Assembly: GCF_001641335.1 (NCBI RefSeq)
Contig: NZ_LVEM01000001.1
Location: 217,462-281,461 of the forward strand
From: Bradyrhizobium stylosanthis
Lineage (GTDB): Bacteria > Pseudomonadota > Alphaproteobacteria > Rhizobiales > Xanthobacteraceae
Reading direction: 5' to 3'
Length of the DNA: 64,000 bases
Shown here one piece after another: positions 33,906 through 41,891 of the stretch; within the stretch, counting starts at the first letter, position 1; each line of letters starts with the position of its first letter. The notes under the pieces were generated by a model. That model was given only the letters and a program-made list of their open reading frames with translations, did not search any database and was not told where the DNA came from. Both the position numbers and the translations under genes were made by a program.

Positions 33906-35528
33906 ATGTTCCAACTCGTGCGGTGGGGGCGTCTTGCGTTCGCCCCAAGACTTACGCTTTCGGTCCTGGCGTTTTCGGTCTTGGCATTGTCGGCACCGGC
34001 GTCGCCGGCTCTTGCCGCAGGCAAGACCATCACCGCCGTGATGCATTCGGATCTGCGCATCCTCGATCCGATCTTCACCAGCGCCTACATCTCGCGCGAC
34101 CATGGCTACATGGTCTACGACACGCTCATCGCCACGGATTCGAGCTTCAAGATCCAGCCGCAGATGGCGGACTGGAAAATCTCCGACGACAAGCTGACCT
34201 ACACCTTCACGCTCCGCGATGGGCTGAAGTGGCACGACGGTGCACCGGTCACCGCGGAGGATTGCGTCGCCTCGCTGAAGCGCTGGGCGCAAGTCGACGG
34301 GATGGGACAGCAGATGATGCTGTTCACCGCGAGCATCGAGGCGACGGACGCCAAGACCATCACGCTGAGGCTGAAGGAGCCGTACGCGCTCGTGCTGGAG
34401 TCGATCGGCAAGCCGTCCTCGCGGGTCGCTTTCATGATGCCGAAGCGTCTGGCCGAGACGCCGGTGGAAAAGCAGATCCCCGAACAGATCGGCTCCGGCC
34501 CCTTCAAGTTCGTGCAGGGTGAATTCCAGCCGGGCGTGAAGTCGGTCTACGTCAAGAACACCGACTACGTGCCGCGCAAGGAGCCGGCGAGCTGGACCGC
34601 CGGCGGCAAGGTGGTGAAGGTCGACCGCGTCGAATGGATCACGATGCCGGACTCGCAGACGGCGCTGAACGCGCTGCAGTCGGGCGACATCGATTTCATG
34701 GAATACCCCGCCATCGACATGTTGCCCGCCATCGAAGCCGACAAGGATCTCAAGATCGAGATTCTGAACAAGTTCGGCTTCCAGACGGGCGCGCGGATGA
34801 ACTTCCTTCATCCGCCCTTCGACAACGTCAAGGTCCGCCGCGCGGCATTCCTGGCGATCAAGCAGAAGGACGTGCTCGATGCGCTGATCGGCAATTCCAA
34901 GTACTACAAGACCTGCGCCGCCGCCTTCATCTGCGACACGCCGTTCGCGACCGAGGTTGGTGGCGAGACCCTGGCGAAGGGCGGCGACGTCGCTGCGGCC
35001 AGGAAGGCGCTCGCCGAGTCCGGTTATGACGGGGCGCCCGTCGTGCTGATGGCGCCGGGCGACGTGCTGTTGCTGAAGGCCCAGCCGATCGTGGTGGCCC
35101 AGCAGTTGCGCGAGGTCGGCTTCAATATCGACCTGCAGGCGACCGACTGGCAGACGGTGGTGAGCCGGCGCGCTAGCCAGAAGCCGCCGAAGGAGGGCGG
35201 CTGGAATATGTTCATCACCAACTGGGTCAGCGCCGACGTCGACAACCCGATCTCCAACGTCGCCGTCGGTGGGCAGGGCAAGAAGGGCGGCTGGTTCGGC
35301 TGGGCGGAGGACGCCAAGATCGAGCAGCTCAAGGACGGCTTCGTTCGTGCCGCCTCGCTGGACGAGCGCAAGAAGATCGCGGCCGAGATCCAGAAGGAAG
35401 CCTACGACCAGGTGCTCTACATGCCGCTCGGCCAGTATCAGGCGCCCAGCGCCTGGCGCAAGTCGCTGACCGGTGTGATCGACGGTCCGGCCACGCCGGT
35501 GTTCTGGAATATCGACAAGACCGAGTAA
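33906..35528 (+). CDS. ABC transporter substrate-binding protein, family 5 (copy 2)
   Basis: The 540-residue paralogue of the preceding gene is almost colinear, with long identical stretches such as FKIQPQMADWKIS and QATDWQTVVSRRASQKPPKE. It has its own signal peptide (ending PASPALA-AGKT) but differs in scattered ligand-pocket positions, e.g. FMENLPYDMLPVLEANKE in copy 1 versus FMEYPAIDMLPAIEADKD here. I chose the ATG at 33906, six bases after aggaga; the ATG at 33900 would touch that site. Two binding proteins for one transporter would widen the substrate range. Confidence 0.93.
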   Translation: MFQLVRWGRLAFAPRLTLSVLAFSVLALSAPASPALAAGKTITAVMHSDLRILDPIFTSAYISRDHGYMVYDTLIATDSSFKIQPQMADWKISDDKLTYTFTLRDGLKWHDGAPVTAEDCVASLKRWAQVDGMGQQMMLFTASIEATDAKTITLRLKEPYALVLESIGKPSSRVAFMMPKRLAETPVEKQIPEQIGSGPFKFVQGEFQPGVKSVYVKNTDYVPRKEPASWTAGGKVVKVDRVEWITMPDSQTALNALQSGDIDFMEYPAIDMLPAIEADKDLKIEILNKFGFQTGARMNFLHPPFDNVKVRRAAFLAIKQKDVLDALIGNSKYYKTCAAAFICDTPFATEVGGETLAKGGDVAAARKALAESGYDGAPVVLMAPGDVLLLKAQPIVVAQQLREVGFNIDLQATDWQTVVSRRASQKPPKEGGWNMFITNWVSADVDNPISNVAVGGQGKKGGWFGWAEDAKIEQLKDGFVRAASLDERKKIAAEIQKEAYDQVLYMPLGQYQAPSAWRKSLTGVIDGPATPVFWNIDKTE

Positions 35529-35569
35529 GGCGAGGGCGCATCCCGCGCCTTGCATCTCGACCCATCGCG

Positions 35570-35599
35570 CGGCGCCGCTGTCATCAGCGGCGCCGTTTT
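35570..35599 (+). terminator. Rho-independent-type terminator after binding-protein copy 2
   Basis: An 11-bp stem CGGCGCCGCTG (35570-35580) and CAGCGGCGCCG (35585-35595) has a TCAT loop and runs into TTTTG. It stands 42 bases past the stop, matching the hairpin after copy 1. Confidence 0.75.
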
Positions 35600-35675
35600 G
35601 CGTTGGTTGAGAAGGCGCGCCGCTTTTAACCCTTCTAGTTTCCAATCATTGCTATTTGTTTCTATCCTGAAATAA

Positions 35676-37343
35676 ATGTGCCGTCTTCGCGCATCACTTT
35701 CCTTTCCTCATTTGCTTCCCGTGCCGCTCGATTTTGCATTCCAGGCGATGGCCGCACGGTCTGATCGCACGCCCGCGCGCTGGCGCCGGCCCTTCCTGCG
35801 GTGGCTCGACGGCGTCGAGGCGGGCTGGGCAGTGCCGCTTCTCATCGCGTGCTTCGTTGCGGTCTGGACGGTCTATCTCGCCGTCGCCTATGCCGGCGGC
35901 GGGCTGCATCCCGATACGCTCGAAGCCTGGACGCTGGGGCGGAATTTCGCCTTCGGCTATCACAAGCATCCGCCGCTGATGGGATGGGTTGCGGCGGCGT
36001 GGACCTCGGTATTTCCGCTCAGCGACTGGTCGCTGCAATTGATGGCGATGGCCAATGCCGGGCTCGCGCTGTTCTTCGTCGATCTGATCTCGCGGCAGTT
36101 CGTGACCGGGCACAAGCGTGTCCTGGTGCTGCTGCTGTTGATGCTGACGCCGGCCTATCAATTCCACGCCCAGCGCTTCAACGCCAACGCGGTGCTGCTT
36201 GCGGCCTGGCCGCTGGCGACCTGGTGTTTCCTGCGCGCGTTCGAGACCCGCACGGTGGTGTGGGCCGTCGCCGTGGGATTCACCACAGCGCTGGCGATGG
36301 TCGGCAAATATTACTCGATCTTCCTCGTCGCGAGCTTCGCCTTTGCCGCGCTGGCGCATCCGGGGCGGCGCGCCTATTTCTTCTCGGCCTCGCCCTGGAT
36401 CTCGGCCGTCGTCGGGCTCGCGGTGCTGTCGCCGCATGTCTGGTGGCTCGTGACGACGGGTGCGTCGACCTTCACCTATGCGCTGGCCCACGCCCACGGC
36501 AATCTCGTGAGCTCGCTCGGTGAGGTCAGGAACTTCCTGCTGGGGCTGGCGGCGGCGATGAGCGTGTCGGCCGTGTTCTGGGCCTTGATATCAGGCACGC
36601 GGCTGAAGCAGTTTCCGGCGGACTTTGCCGCGATGAGCCCGGGCCTGCGGCTTCTCTTCTACGTCGCGATCGGAACCATCGCGCTGCCGGTGCTGACGTC
36701 GCTCGCGATGGGTACGGATTTGCCGTCGCTGTGGGCGTTGCAGGGGCTGTTCCTGTTCACCGTTCTCGTGGTCTGCGGCACGCGCTATCCGATCGAGCGC
36801 TTCTACACCGTCAATGTCACGGTGATCGCGGCCGGCATCGCGCTCGCCGCGGTTCTGGTCGCAGCTCCGATCCATGCCGTCTATCGCAACGACCACGGCT
36901 ATGAAGAAGGACGCAATGTCTACGCGCCCGCGGCGAACGAGCTGACGCGCGCATGGCGCGAACTGACCGGCACGCCGCTGAGCGCCGTCAGCGGCGACGA
37001 TGCGCTGGCGTTTGCGACGGCGTTCTACAGCCCCGACCATCCGCGTTATGCGCGGCCGTTCGCATATCAGTACAATTGGGGCTTGCCGCGCAGGACGACG
37101 CTGAGCCGCGGCTGGGCCGCGCTGTGTTTCCGAGACCAGGACGATTGCATCAGCTGGATGGAGTCGGTGTCGTCGCGCGCCGACCATTTCGTCAAGCGCG
37201 AGCTCACCGCGCAGGCGACGCTGTGGGGCAAGCCGGGCCTGACGCGGGAGGTGGTGGTGCTGATGGTGCCGCCGCAAGGAAAAAGCGCGGCACCGGAGAG
37301 CGCGGCCGAGGATTTCAGCGCAAGCAAGCGGACTACGGAATAG
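35676..37343 (+). CDS. GT39/ArnT-like integral-membrane glycosyltransferase
   Basis: The protein has 555 residues. It has about ten membrane helices in the first 400 residues, then a soluble periplasmic tail. The first long loop, GGGLHPDTLEAWTLGRNFAF followed by GYHKHPPLMGW, fits the PMT/ArnT-type site (acidic residue, then His-Pro-Pro). Such enzymes move a sugar from a polyprenyl-phosphate carrier to lipid A, protein or other acceptors outside the membrane. Start is uncertain: ATG 35676 gives the longest product but lacks a good ribosome site; ATG 35748 (MAARSDRTPARWRR) gives 531 residues and a more usual N-terminus. Acceptor is unknown. Confidence 0.85.
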   Translation: MCRLRASLSFPHLLPVPLDFAFQAMAARSDRTPARWRRPFLRWLDGVEAGWAVPLLIACFVAVWTVYLAVAYAGGGLHPDTLEAWTLGRNFAFGYHKHPPLMGWVAAAWTSVFPLSDWSLQLMAMANAGLALFFVDLISRQFVTGHKRVLVLLLLMLTPAYQFHAQRFNANAVLLAAWPLATWCFLRAFETRTVVWAVAVGFTTALAMVGKYYSIFLVASFAFAALAHPGRRAYFFSASPWISAVVGLAVLSPHVWWLVTTGASTFTYALAHAHGNLVSSLGEVRNFLLGLAAAMSVSAVFWALISGTRLKQFPADFAAMSPGLRLLFYVAIGTIALPVLTSLAMGTDLPSLWALQGLFLFTVLVVCGTRYPIERFYTVNVTVIAAGIALAAVLVAAPIHAVYRNDHGYEEGRNVYAPAANELTRAWRELTGTPLSAVSGDDALAFATAFYSPDHPRYARPFAYQYNWGLPRRTTLSRGWAALCFRDQDDCISWMESVSSRADHFVKRELTAQATLWGKPGLTREVVVLMVPPQGKSAAPESAAEDFSASKRTTE

Positions 37344-37352
37344 GGCTCGCGC

Positions 37353-37493
37353 TCAGCAATGGCTGTCGCGCAGGCGTTCGAGGCCTTCGCTGGCGAACGG
37401 TGCGGTGAAGGCGGCCTGCTCCGCATTCGGCTCGGAGCGTTTTGATTCCGCCGGCTCCGAGGCGTGATGGTCTTCGCGGAGTTCCAGTTCCAT
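37353..37493 (-). CDS. Small acidic hypothetical protein
   Basis: This possible 46-residue product starts MELELREDHHASEPAESKRS and ends LERLRDSHC. The ATG at 37493 is preceded by gaaagg eight bases upstream on the minus strand. It fills the gap between two convergently oriented larger genes and shows no membrane segment or known domain. It is too short to trust without conservation data. Confidence 0.4.
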   Translation of the reverse strand: MELELREDHHASEPAESKRSEPNAEQAAFTAPFASEGLERLRDSHC

Positions 37494-37546
37494 GGCAGCG
37501 CCTTTCGAATTGCTGCAGGACAACATCGAGCGCGCCGCGAAGTTCC

Positions 37547-38797
37547 TCACGCGATGGGGCGGTGATGCGGCCTGAACAGCCGTCCCTTCTCCACCACCAG
37601 CACGATCGCGAGCGCTGCCAGCGTCGACAGGAAGAAGCCGATCGAGAACGGCAGCAGCGTGCCGTCGAAACTCTGGCCGATCGCCATGCCGACCACGATG
37701 CCGATCAGCGTCGTGATCGAGCCGTAGAGCGAGGAGGCGGTGCCGGCGATGTGGCCCTGCGGCTCCATGGCGAGCGCCGTGAAGTTCGCGACCATCATGC
37801 CGAACGAGAACATCATCAGCGCGGAGAGCACCATGAACAGGGCGAGCGGCAGCACGCCGAGGATCTCGGTCAGCAGCATCACGCCCGCCACGACGGTATA
37901 GAGCGTCAGCGCGCCATGCGAGATGACGCGCATGCCGAGCCGTCCGACCAGCTGGGAGTTGAGGAAACCTGCCACGGCCGTGCCGGCCGCGATTGCGGCG
38001 AAGGCGACCGGAAAATAGTGTCCGAGATGATAGACGCCGGTGAAGACCTGCTGGGCGCAGAACACGTAGGCAAACAGCGCGCCGATGACGCTACCCGCGG
38101 CGGTCGCATAGCCGATGGTCTGGCGATTGGTCACGGTCTGGCGGAACGCCGAGAGCACGTCGGCGGGCGCCAGCGACCGGCGTTCCGACTCCGGAAGCGT
38201 TTCCGGCAGCCGCAGCACGCACCAGGCCAGCGCGAGCAGGCCGTAGAGCATCAGCACGACGAAGATGCCGCGCCACGCCGTTACCAGCAGCACGGCCTGT
38301 CCGAAGGAGGGGGCGATCACGGGGACGGCGATGAACACCATCATCGCGAGCGACATCACGCTCGCCATGCGGCGGCCGACATAGCAGTCGCGCACGATCG
38401 AGGTCGCGATCACGCGCGTCGCCGAGGTGCCGAGCCCTTGCAGCGCACGCGCCAGCAGCAGCGTCTCGAACGAGGGCGCGGCGACCGCCAGCACGCTCGC
38501 CACCGCATAGACCGCCATGCCGCCGAGCAGCACCGGGCGGCGGCCGAAGCGGTCCGACAGCGGGCCCATCACGAACTGTCCGGCGCCGAAGCCAATCAGG
38601 AAGGTCGACAGCACCAGCTGCAGATGATTGGCGACGGGAATCTGGAAGGCCGCGCCGATGTTGGGCAGCGCCGGCAGCATCATGTCCATCGCAAGCGGAT
38701 TGAGCGCCATGATGGACGCGATCACGATGACAAATTCGGGAAAACCCATGGGCCGGTGTCCCGAGGACACCCAACCGTCGGCATTGACGTCGGACAA
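37547..38797 (-). CDS. MFS drug-resistance transporter, Bcr/CflA subfamily
   Basis: This is a 416-residue, 12-helix drug:proton antiporter. The helix 1-2 region MALNPLAMDMMLPALPNIGA, the loop MGPLSDRFGRRPVLLGGM (motif A) and the helix 4-5 stretch ARALQGLGTSATRVIATSIV (motif B, with Arg) are typical of Bcr/CflA proteins. It exports drugs, or physiologically sulfonamides, bicyclomycin or L-cysteine in relatives. Its start at 38797 lies about 140 bases downstream of the TetR gene's stop on the same strand, so control by that TetR regulator is possible. Confidence 0.92.
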   Translation of the reverse strand: MSDVNADGWVSSGHRPMGFPEFVIVIASIMALNPLAMDMMLPALPNIGAAFQIPVANHLQLVLSTFLIGFGAGQFVMGPLSDRFGRRPVLLGGMAVYAVASVLAVAAPSFETLLLARALQGLGTSATRVIATSIVRDCYVGRRMASVMSLAMMVFIAVPVIAPSFGQAVLLVTAWRGIFVVLMLYGLLALAWCVLRLPETLPESERRSLAPADVLSAFRQTVTNRQTIGYATAAGSVIGALFAYVFCAQQVFTGVYHLGHYFPVAFAAIAAGTAVAGFLNSQLVGRLGMRVISHGALTLYTVVAGVMLLTEILGVLPLALFMVLSALMMFSFGMMVANFTALAMEPQGHIAGTASSLYGSITTLIGIVVGMAIGQSFDGTLLPFSIGFFLSTLAALAIVLVVEKGRLFRPHHRPIA

Positions 38798-38938
38798 GAA
38801 GCACCTCTGAAATTCAGGGCACTTTATCTCCCGTCCATGCTGCGTTGCACAACCCTTGTTTCGGGATGGCTGTCAGGCAAGGCGGCGGCGGACACGAGTT
38901 GGTGAGGTAGCCCGTCACCCCGGGGCGTTAAAGGCGGC

Positions 38939-39526
38939 CTAATCGCGGCCCGTCTTCTGCGCGGCCTCGACCAGGCCGCGCGCCAATTGCCCCGCGGTCT
39001 CGACATAGGCGAGATCGCGGTGGATCAGCATCACTGTGGTGGCGCCGTCGAGCAGGATCAGGATCTGGCGCGCCAGCCCCGCCGCATCGCGCACCCCATG
39101 CGCGTGCAATTCGGTCGCAAGCCACGCCTCGAAGCGCTTCTTGTGGGCCGCGCCGGCCTTGACCGCCGGATGTGCCGGCGTGTTCGCGAGCTCGGCGATG
39201 GTGCGGAGAAATCCGCAGCCGCGCCAGCGCGGCGTGTTCACGGAATGGCCGAGCCTGGTGAAGAGACCGCGGACCTTGTCGGCCGCGCTGCCGTCGGTCT
39301 CGGCGAACCAGCGCATGTAGAGCTCCAGCGTCGGCTGATCCCTCGCCGCAATGGTCTCGGCGACGAGTTCGTCCTTGCTGGTGAAATGATAGTAGAGCGT
39401 CTTCTTGGTGACGCCGGCCTTCTCGGCGACGGCATCCATGCTCACCGCCCTGATCCCCTCGCCATAGAACAGGCGCGTCGCCGCAACGACGATCTGCTCG
39501 CGCGTGCCGTCACCCTGTCTCGGCAT
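38939..39526 (-). CDS. TetR-family transcriptional regulator
   Basis: The 195-residue protein has an N-terminal helix-turn-helix (REQIVVAATRLFYGEGIRAV, then AEKAGVTKKTLYYHFTSKDE, about residues 9-55) and a C-terminal ligand/dimer domain with a cysteine in RWRGCGFLRTIAELA. The ligand is unknown. It is divergent from the crotonase gene across 88 bases that contain a perfect palindrome (39535-39558), the expected operator. The Bcr/CflA exporter lies downstream on the same strand. Confidence 0.93.
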   Translation of the reverse strand: MPRQGDGTREQIVVAATRLFYGEGIRAVSMDAVAEKAGVTKKTLYYHFTSKDELVAETIAARDQPTLELYMRWFAETDGSAADKVRGLFTRLGHSVNTPRWRGCGFLRTIAELANTPAHPAVKAGAAHKKRFEAWLATELHAHGVRDAAGLARQILILLDGATTVMLIHRDLAYVETAGQLARGLVEAAQKTGRD

Positions 39527-39534
39527 CGTTCCAA

Positions 39535-39558
39535 TGTATACTGCCTAGTGAGTATACA
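39535..39558. promoter_or_regulatory. TetR-type palindromic operator overlapping divergent -10 elements
   Basis: TGTATACT (39535-39542) and AGTATACA (39551-39558) are perfect inverted 8-mers with an 8-base spacer. TATACT occurs on both strands within the arms (plus 39537-39542; minus 39556-39551), so repressor binding would block both divergent promoters. Confidence 0.8.
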
Positions 39559-39614
39559 CGGCAAGCCCGCTGTGGCTGACTTCCTGATCTGTTCGACCTG
39601 GAAGGAGCCTTCAC

Positions 39615-40394
39615 TTGCCCGATCTCGTCCTCTCGGAAACGCGCGGCACTGTTGCGCTATTGACGTTCAATCGCCCGAACAAGCTCAATGCACTGAACTA
39701 CGCCCTCATCGACCGCCTGATGGCGCTCCTCGACCGGATCGAGGACGATGCCGGCATCCGCGCCGTCGTGCTGACCGGTGCCGGCGAGCGGGCCTTCTCG
39801 GCCGGCGCCGACATCGCCGAGTTCTCTGAGAGCGTGAGGGGCGGGCCCGATGCCGCGGTAAAGGCCTTCGTCCGGCGCGGCCAGACGATGACGGCGCGTC
39901 TCGAGGCGTTTCCCAAGCCCGTCATTGCCGCCGTCAACGGCATCGCCTTCGGCGGCGGCTGCGAGATCACGGAAGCCGTGCATCTTGCCGTCGCGAGCGA
40001 GCGCGCAAGCTTCGCCAAGCCCGAGATCGCCATCGGCATCACGCCGACCTTCGGCGGCACCCAGCGCCTGCCGCGGCTCGCGGGCCGCAAGCGGGCGCTG
40101 GAGTACCTCCTGACCGGCGATTCCTTTTCACCACAGCGAGCCCTGGAGATGGGATTGGTCAACCGCGTCGTGCCGCATGATCAGCTCCTGGATGCCGCCT
40201 TCGCGCTGGCGGGTCGCATCAACAGGCATTCGCAACTCGCGGTCGCCCGGGTCATCACCGCCGCCACGCGCGGCCTCAACGTCTCCATCTCCGAAGGCCT
40301 CGCCATCGAGGGCGAGCAGTTCGCGCGCATGGCGGCGACACAGGACACGCGCGAGGCGCTCGACGCCTGGCTGGCCGCCCGCGCATCGCGGTAA
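39615..40394 (+). CDS. Enoyl-CoA hydratase/isomerase (crotonase) family protein
   Basis: The 259-residue crotonase has an oxyanion hole at AFSAGADIAEF (about 62-72) and NGIAFGGGCEITEAVHLA (about 111). Both catalytic glutamates of classical hydratases are present (GGGCE and AKPEIAIGITPTFGG), so hydratase activity is likely. It starts at TTG 39615, supported by aaggag at 39602-39607, seven bases upstream. It is divergent from the TetR gene and probably under its control. The C-terminal EGEQFARMAATQDTREALDA is typical of the family. Confidence 0.92.
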   Translation: MPDLVLSETRGTVALLTFNRPNKLNALNYALIDRLMALLDRIEDDAGIRAVVLTGAGERAFSAGADIAEFSESVRGGPDAAVKAFVRRGQTMTARLEAFPKPVIAAVNGIAFGGGCEITEAVHLAVASERASFAKPEIAIGITPTFGGTQRLPRLAGRKRALEYLLTGDSFSPQRALEMGLVNRVVPHDQLLDAAFALAGRINRHSQLAVARVITAATRGLNVSISEGLAIEGEQFARMAATQDTREALDAWLAARASR

Positions 40395-40508
40395 CGGGAG
40401 CCGGTTCCGCCGCCGCGGCGCGGGCCGGCAACCAATCATTCACCATAAGGCCTTGCCCGCCGCACCAGGGAGATGAATCCGCAACCCATCCTGCCCATTG
40501 TGGGCCTG

Positions 40509-40534
40509 ACGGGGCGCCGCGCAGAGCGCCCCGT
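40509..40534 (+). terminator. Hairpin between crotonase and GT87-like gene
   Basis: The 9-bp stem ACGGGGCGC (40509-40517) / GCGCCCCGT (40526-40534) has an eight-base loop. It follows the crotonase stop by about 115 bases and no T-run follows. It would lie inside the coding region if the GT87-like gene started at ATG 40473. Confidence 0.45.
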
Positions 40535-40562
40535 GGAACCCGTAAAGACAGGTATTTCGCAC

Positions 40563-41891
40563 GTGTCCGACGCGACCGGCATAGCACGATGGCTCGGCCC
40601 TTCGGTCGACACGACCGCGCGTCGGAACACCTGGCTTGCCTGCCTGATCGCGCTGACCGCGCTGCTGGTGCTCGGCAATCTCGTCAGCGATGCCACGCTT
40701 CCGCTGAACTACGGCTGGGACGTTCGCGTCAATTGCGCCGCGGTCGATGCCCATGATGCCGGGCTCGATCCGTACTTCGTCAAAAATCTGAAGGGCACCA
40801 GGTTCTCCTATCCCTATCTGCCCGTTACGCTCGACGCGTTTCGCCCGTTATGCGCGGGCAATTTTCTCGTCGGTCATTACAGGGGCGTCTATCTCATCCT
40901 CGCCGTGCTCTGCGCGCTGATCCTGCCCGGTCTCGGCCGCGCGCGAACCAGCCCGCGCGACGTCGCGCTGAGGGTGCTGTGCGCGCTCGGCGCGTTCGTC
41001 GGCTTCGAATGGGTGCTGGCGTCGGGGAATTTCGCGATGCTGGCCGGCGTGCTGACCGCGGTTGCGTTGAGGCTCCTGCTGCGCCCGTCGGCATCCGGTG
41101 CTTGGGACCGCGGCTTCCCGCTTCGCCTCGGCGGAGCCGCGCTGCTTGGCCTCGTGACCTCGTTCAAGCTGGTGTTCTGTCCCGTGCTCGCCGCGCTCTA
41201 TTTCCTGCCGCTGCCGCGCGGCCGCAAGCTGGCGCTGATCGCGGTGGCCGCGCTCGGCTTCGCATTGCCGATCCTGATATCGAAGCTGTTCTACGCCGAT
41301 CTGTTCGCGAGCTGGCTGCTGGCGATTGCAGGGCAGATCCCGGATCAGCATGCCGTCGATCTCGTGGAAACCAATCCGTCGCTGCTGCTGCTCGCGCACA
41401 GCCTGCTGGAGCAGGCCGGGCTCGGCGACAGCAAGCCGCTGATGCTCGTGGTTTATGCGCTCGCGGCCCTTGCGCTCGTGCTCGTGCCGTTCGCACTGTC
41501 CGTCCTGCGCGCGGCCCTCGGCGGACCCGCCCGGGCCGGGGGATCGCTCCTGGCGCGGCTCGATCGCTGGCTGATCGACCATCCCCATGCGGCCTCGCGC
41601 ATCACCGTGCTCGCGATGTTTGCGCTCTACGTAACCTCGCCGCGCCTCAAGGAATATGCCTTCTTCGAGCTCGCGGTCTATGCCGCAGTCCTCATCGCCG
41701 ATCTTCCGGCCGTGGCACTCGCCGCCATGCTCGGCGCCGGCGTGCTCGCCCCCGGCCTGATCTCGATGACGGGACACACGGTCGAAGGCAGCTTTACCCT
41801 CCTCATCGTCGCACTCGCATGCTTCTGGATCCTGCTGCTCGATTTCCGCGCCGAGCCGATGCGGCTCGAGCCGGAGGACTCGCGTCCATGA
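40563..41891 (+). CDS. GT87-like (DUF2029) membrane glycosyltransferase, copy 1
   Basis: The protein has about 442 residues with roughly ten membrane helices. It has the GT-C-type first loop NYGWDVRVNCAAVDAHDAGL then DPYFVKNLKGTRFSYPYLPV, placing acidic residues after helix 1, as in polyprenol-phosphomannose-dependent enzymes. Donor and acceptor are unknown. I prefer GTG 40563 (VSDATGIARWLGP) because its paralogue starts equally close to helix 1 and a hairpin lies just upstream; ATG 40473 would add 30 residues. The TGA overlaps the ATG of the second copy. Confidence 0.82.
   Translation: MSDATGIARWLGPSVDTTARRNTWLACLIALTALLVLGNLVSDATLPLNYGWDVRVNCAAVDAHDAGLDPYFVKNLKGTRFSYPYLPVTLDAFRPLCAGNFLVGHYRGVYLILAVLCALILPGLGRARTSPRDVALRVLCALGAFVGFEWVLASGNFAMLAGVLTAVALRLLLRPSASGAWDRGFPLRLGGAALLGLVTSFKLVFCPVLAALYFLPLPRGRKLALIAVAALGFALPILISKLFYADLFASWLLAIAGQIPDQHAVDLVETNPSLLLLAHSLLEQAGLGDSKPLMLVVYALAALALVLVPFALSVLRAALGGPARAGGSLLARLDRWLIDHPHAASRITVLAMFALYVTSPRLKEYAFFELAVYAAVLIADLPAVALAAMLGAGVLAPGLISMTGHTVEGSFTLLIVALACFWILLLDFRAEPMRLEPEDSRP

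Noticed and set aside
33873..35645. 590-residue minus-strand frame over binding-protein copy 2
   Set aside because: Exact mirror of the real gene; a similar antisense frame covers copy 1, as expected from the duplication.
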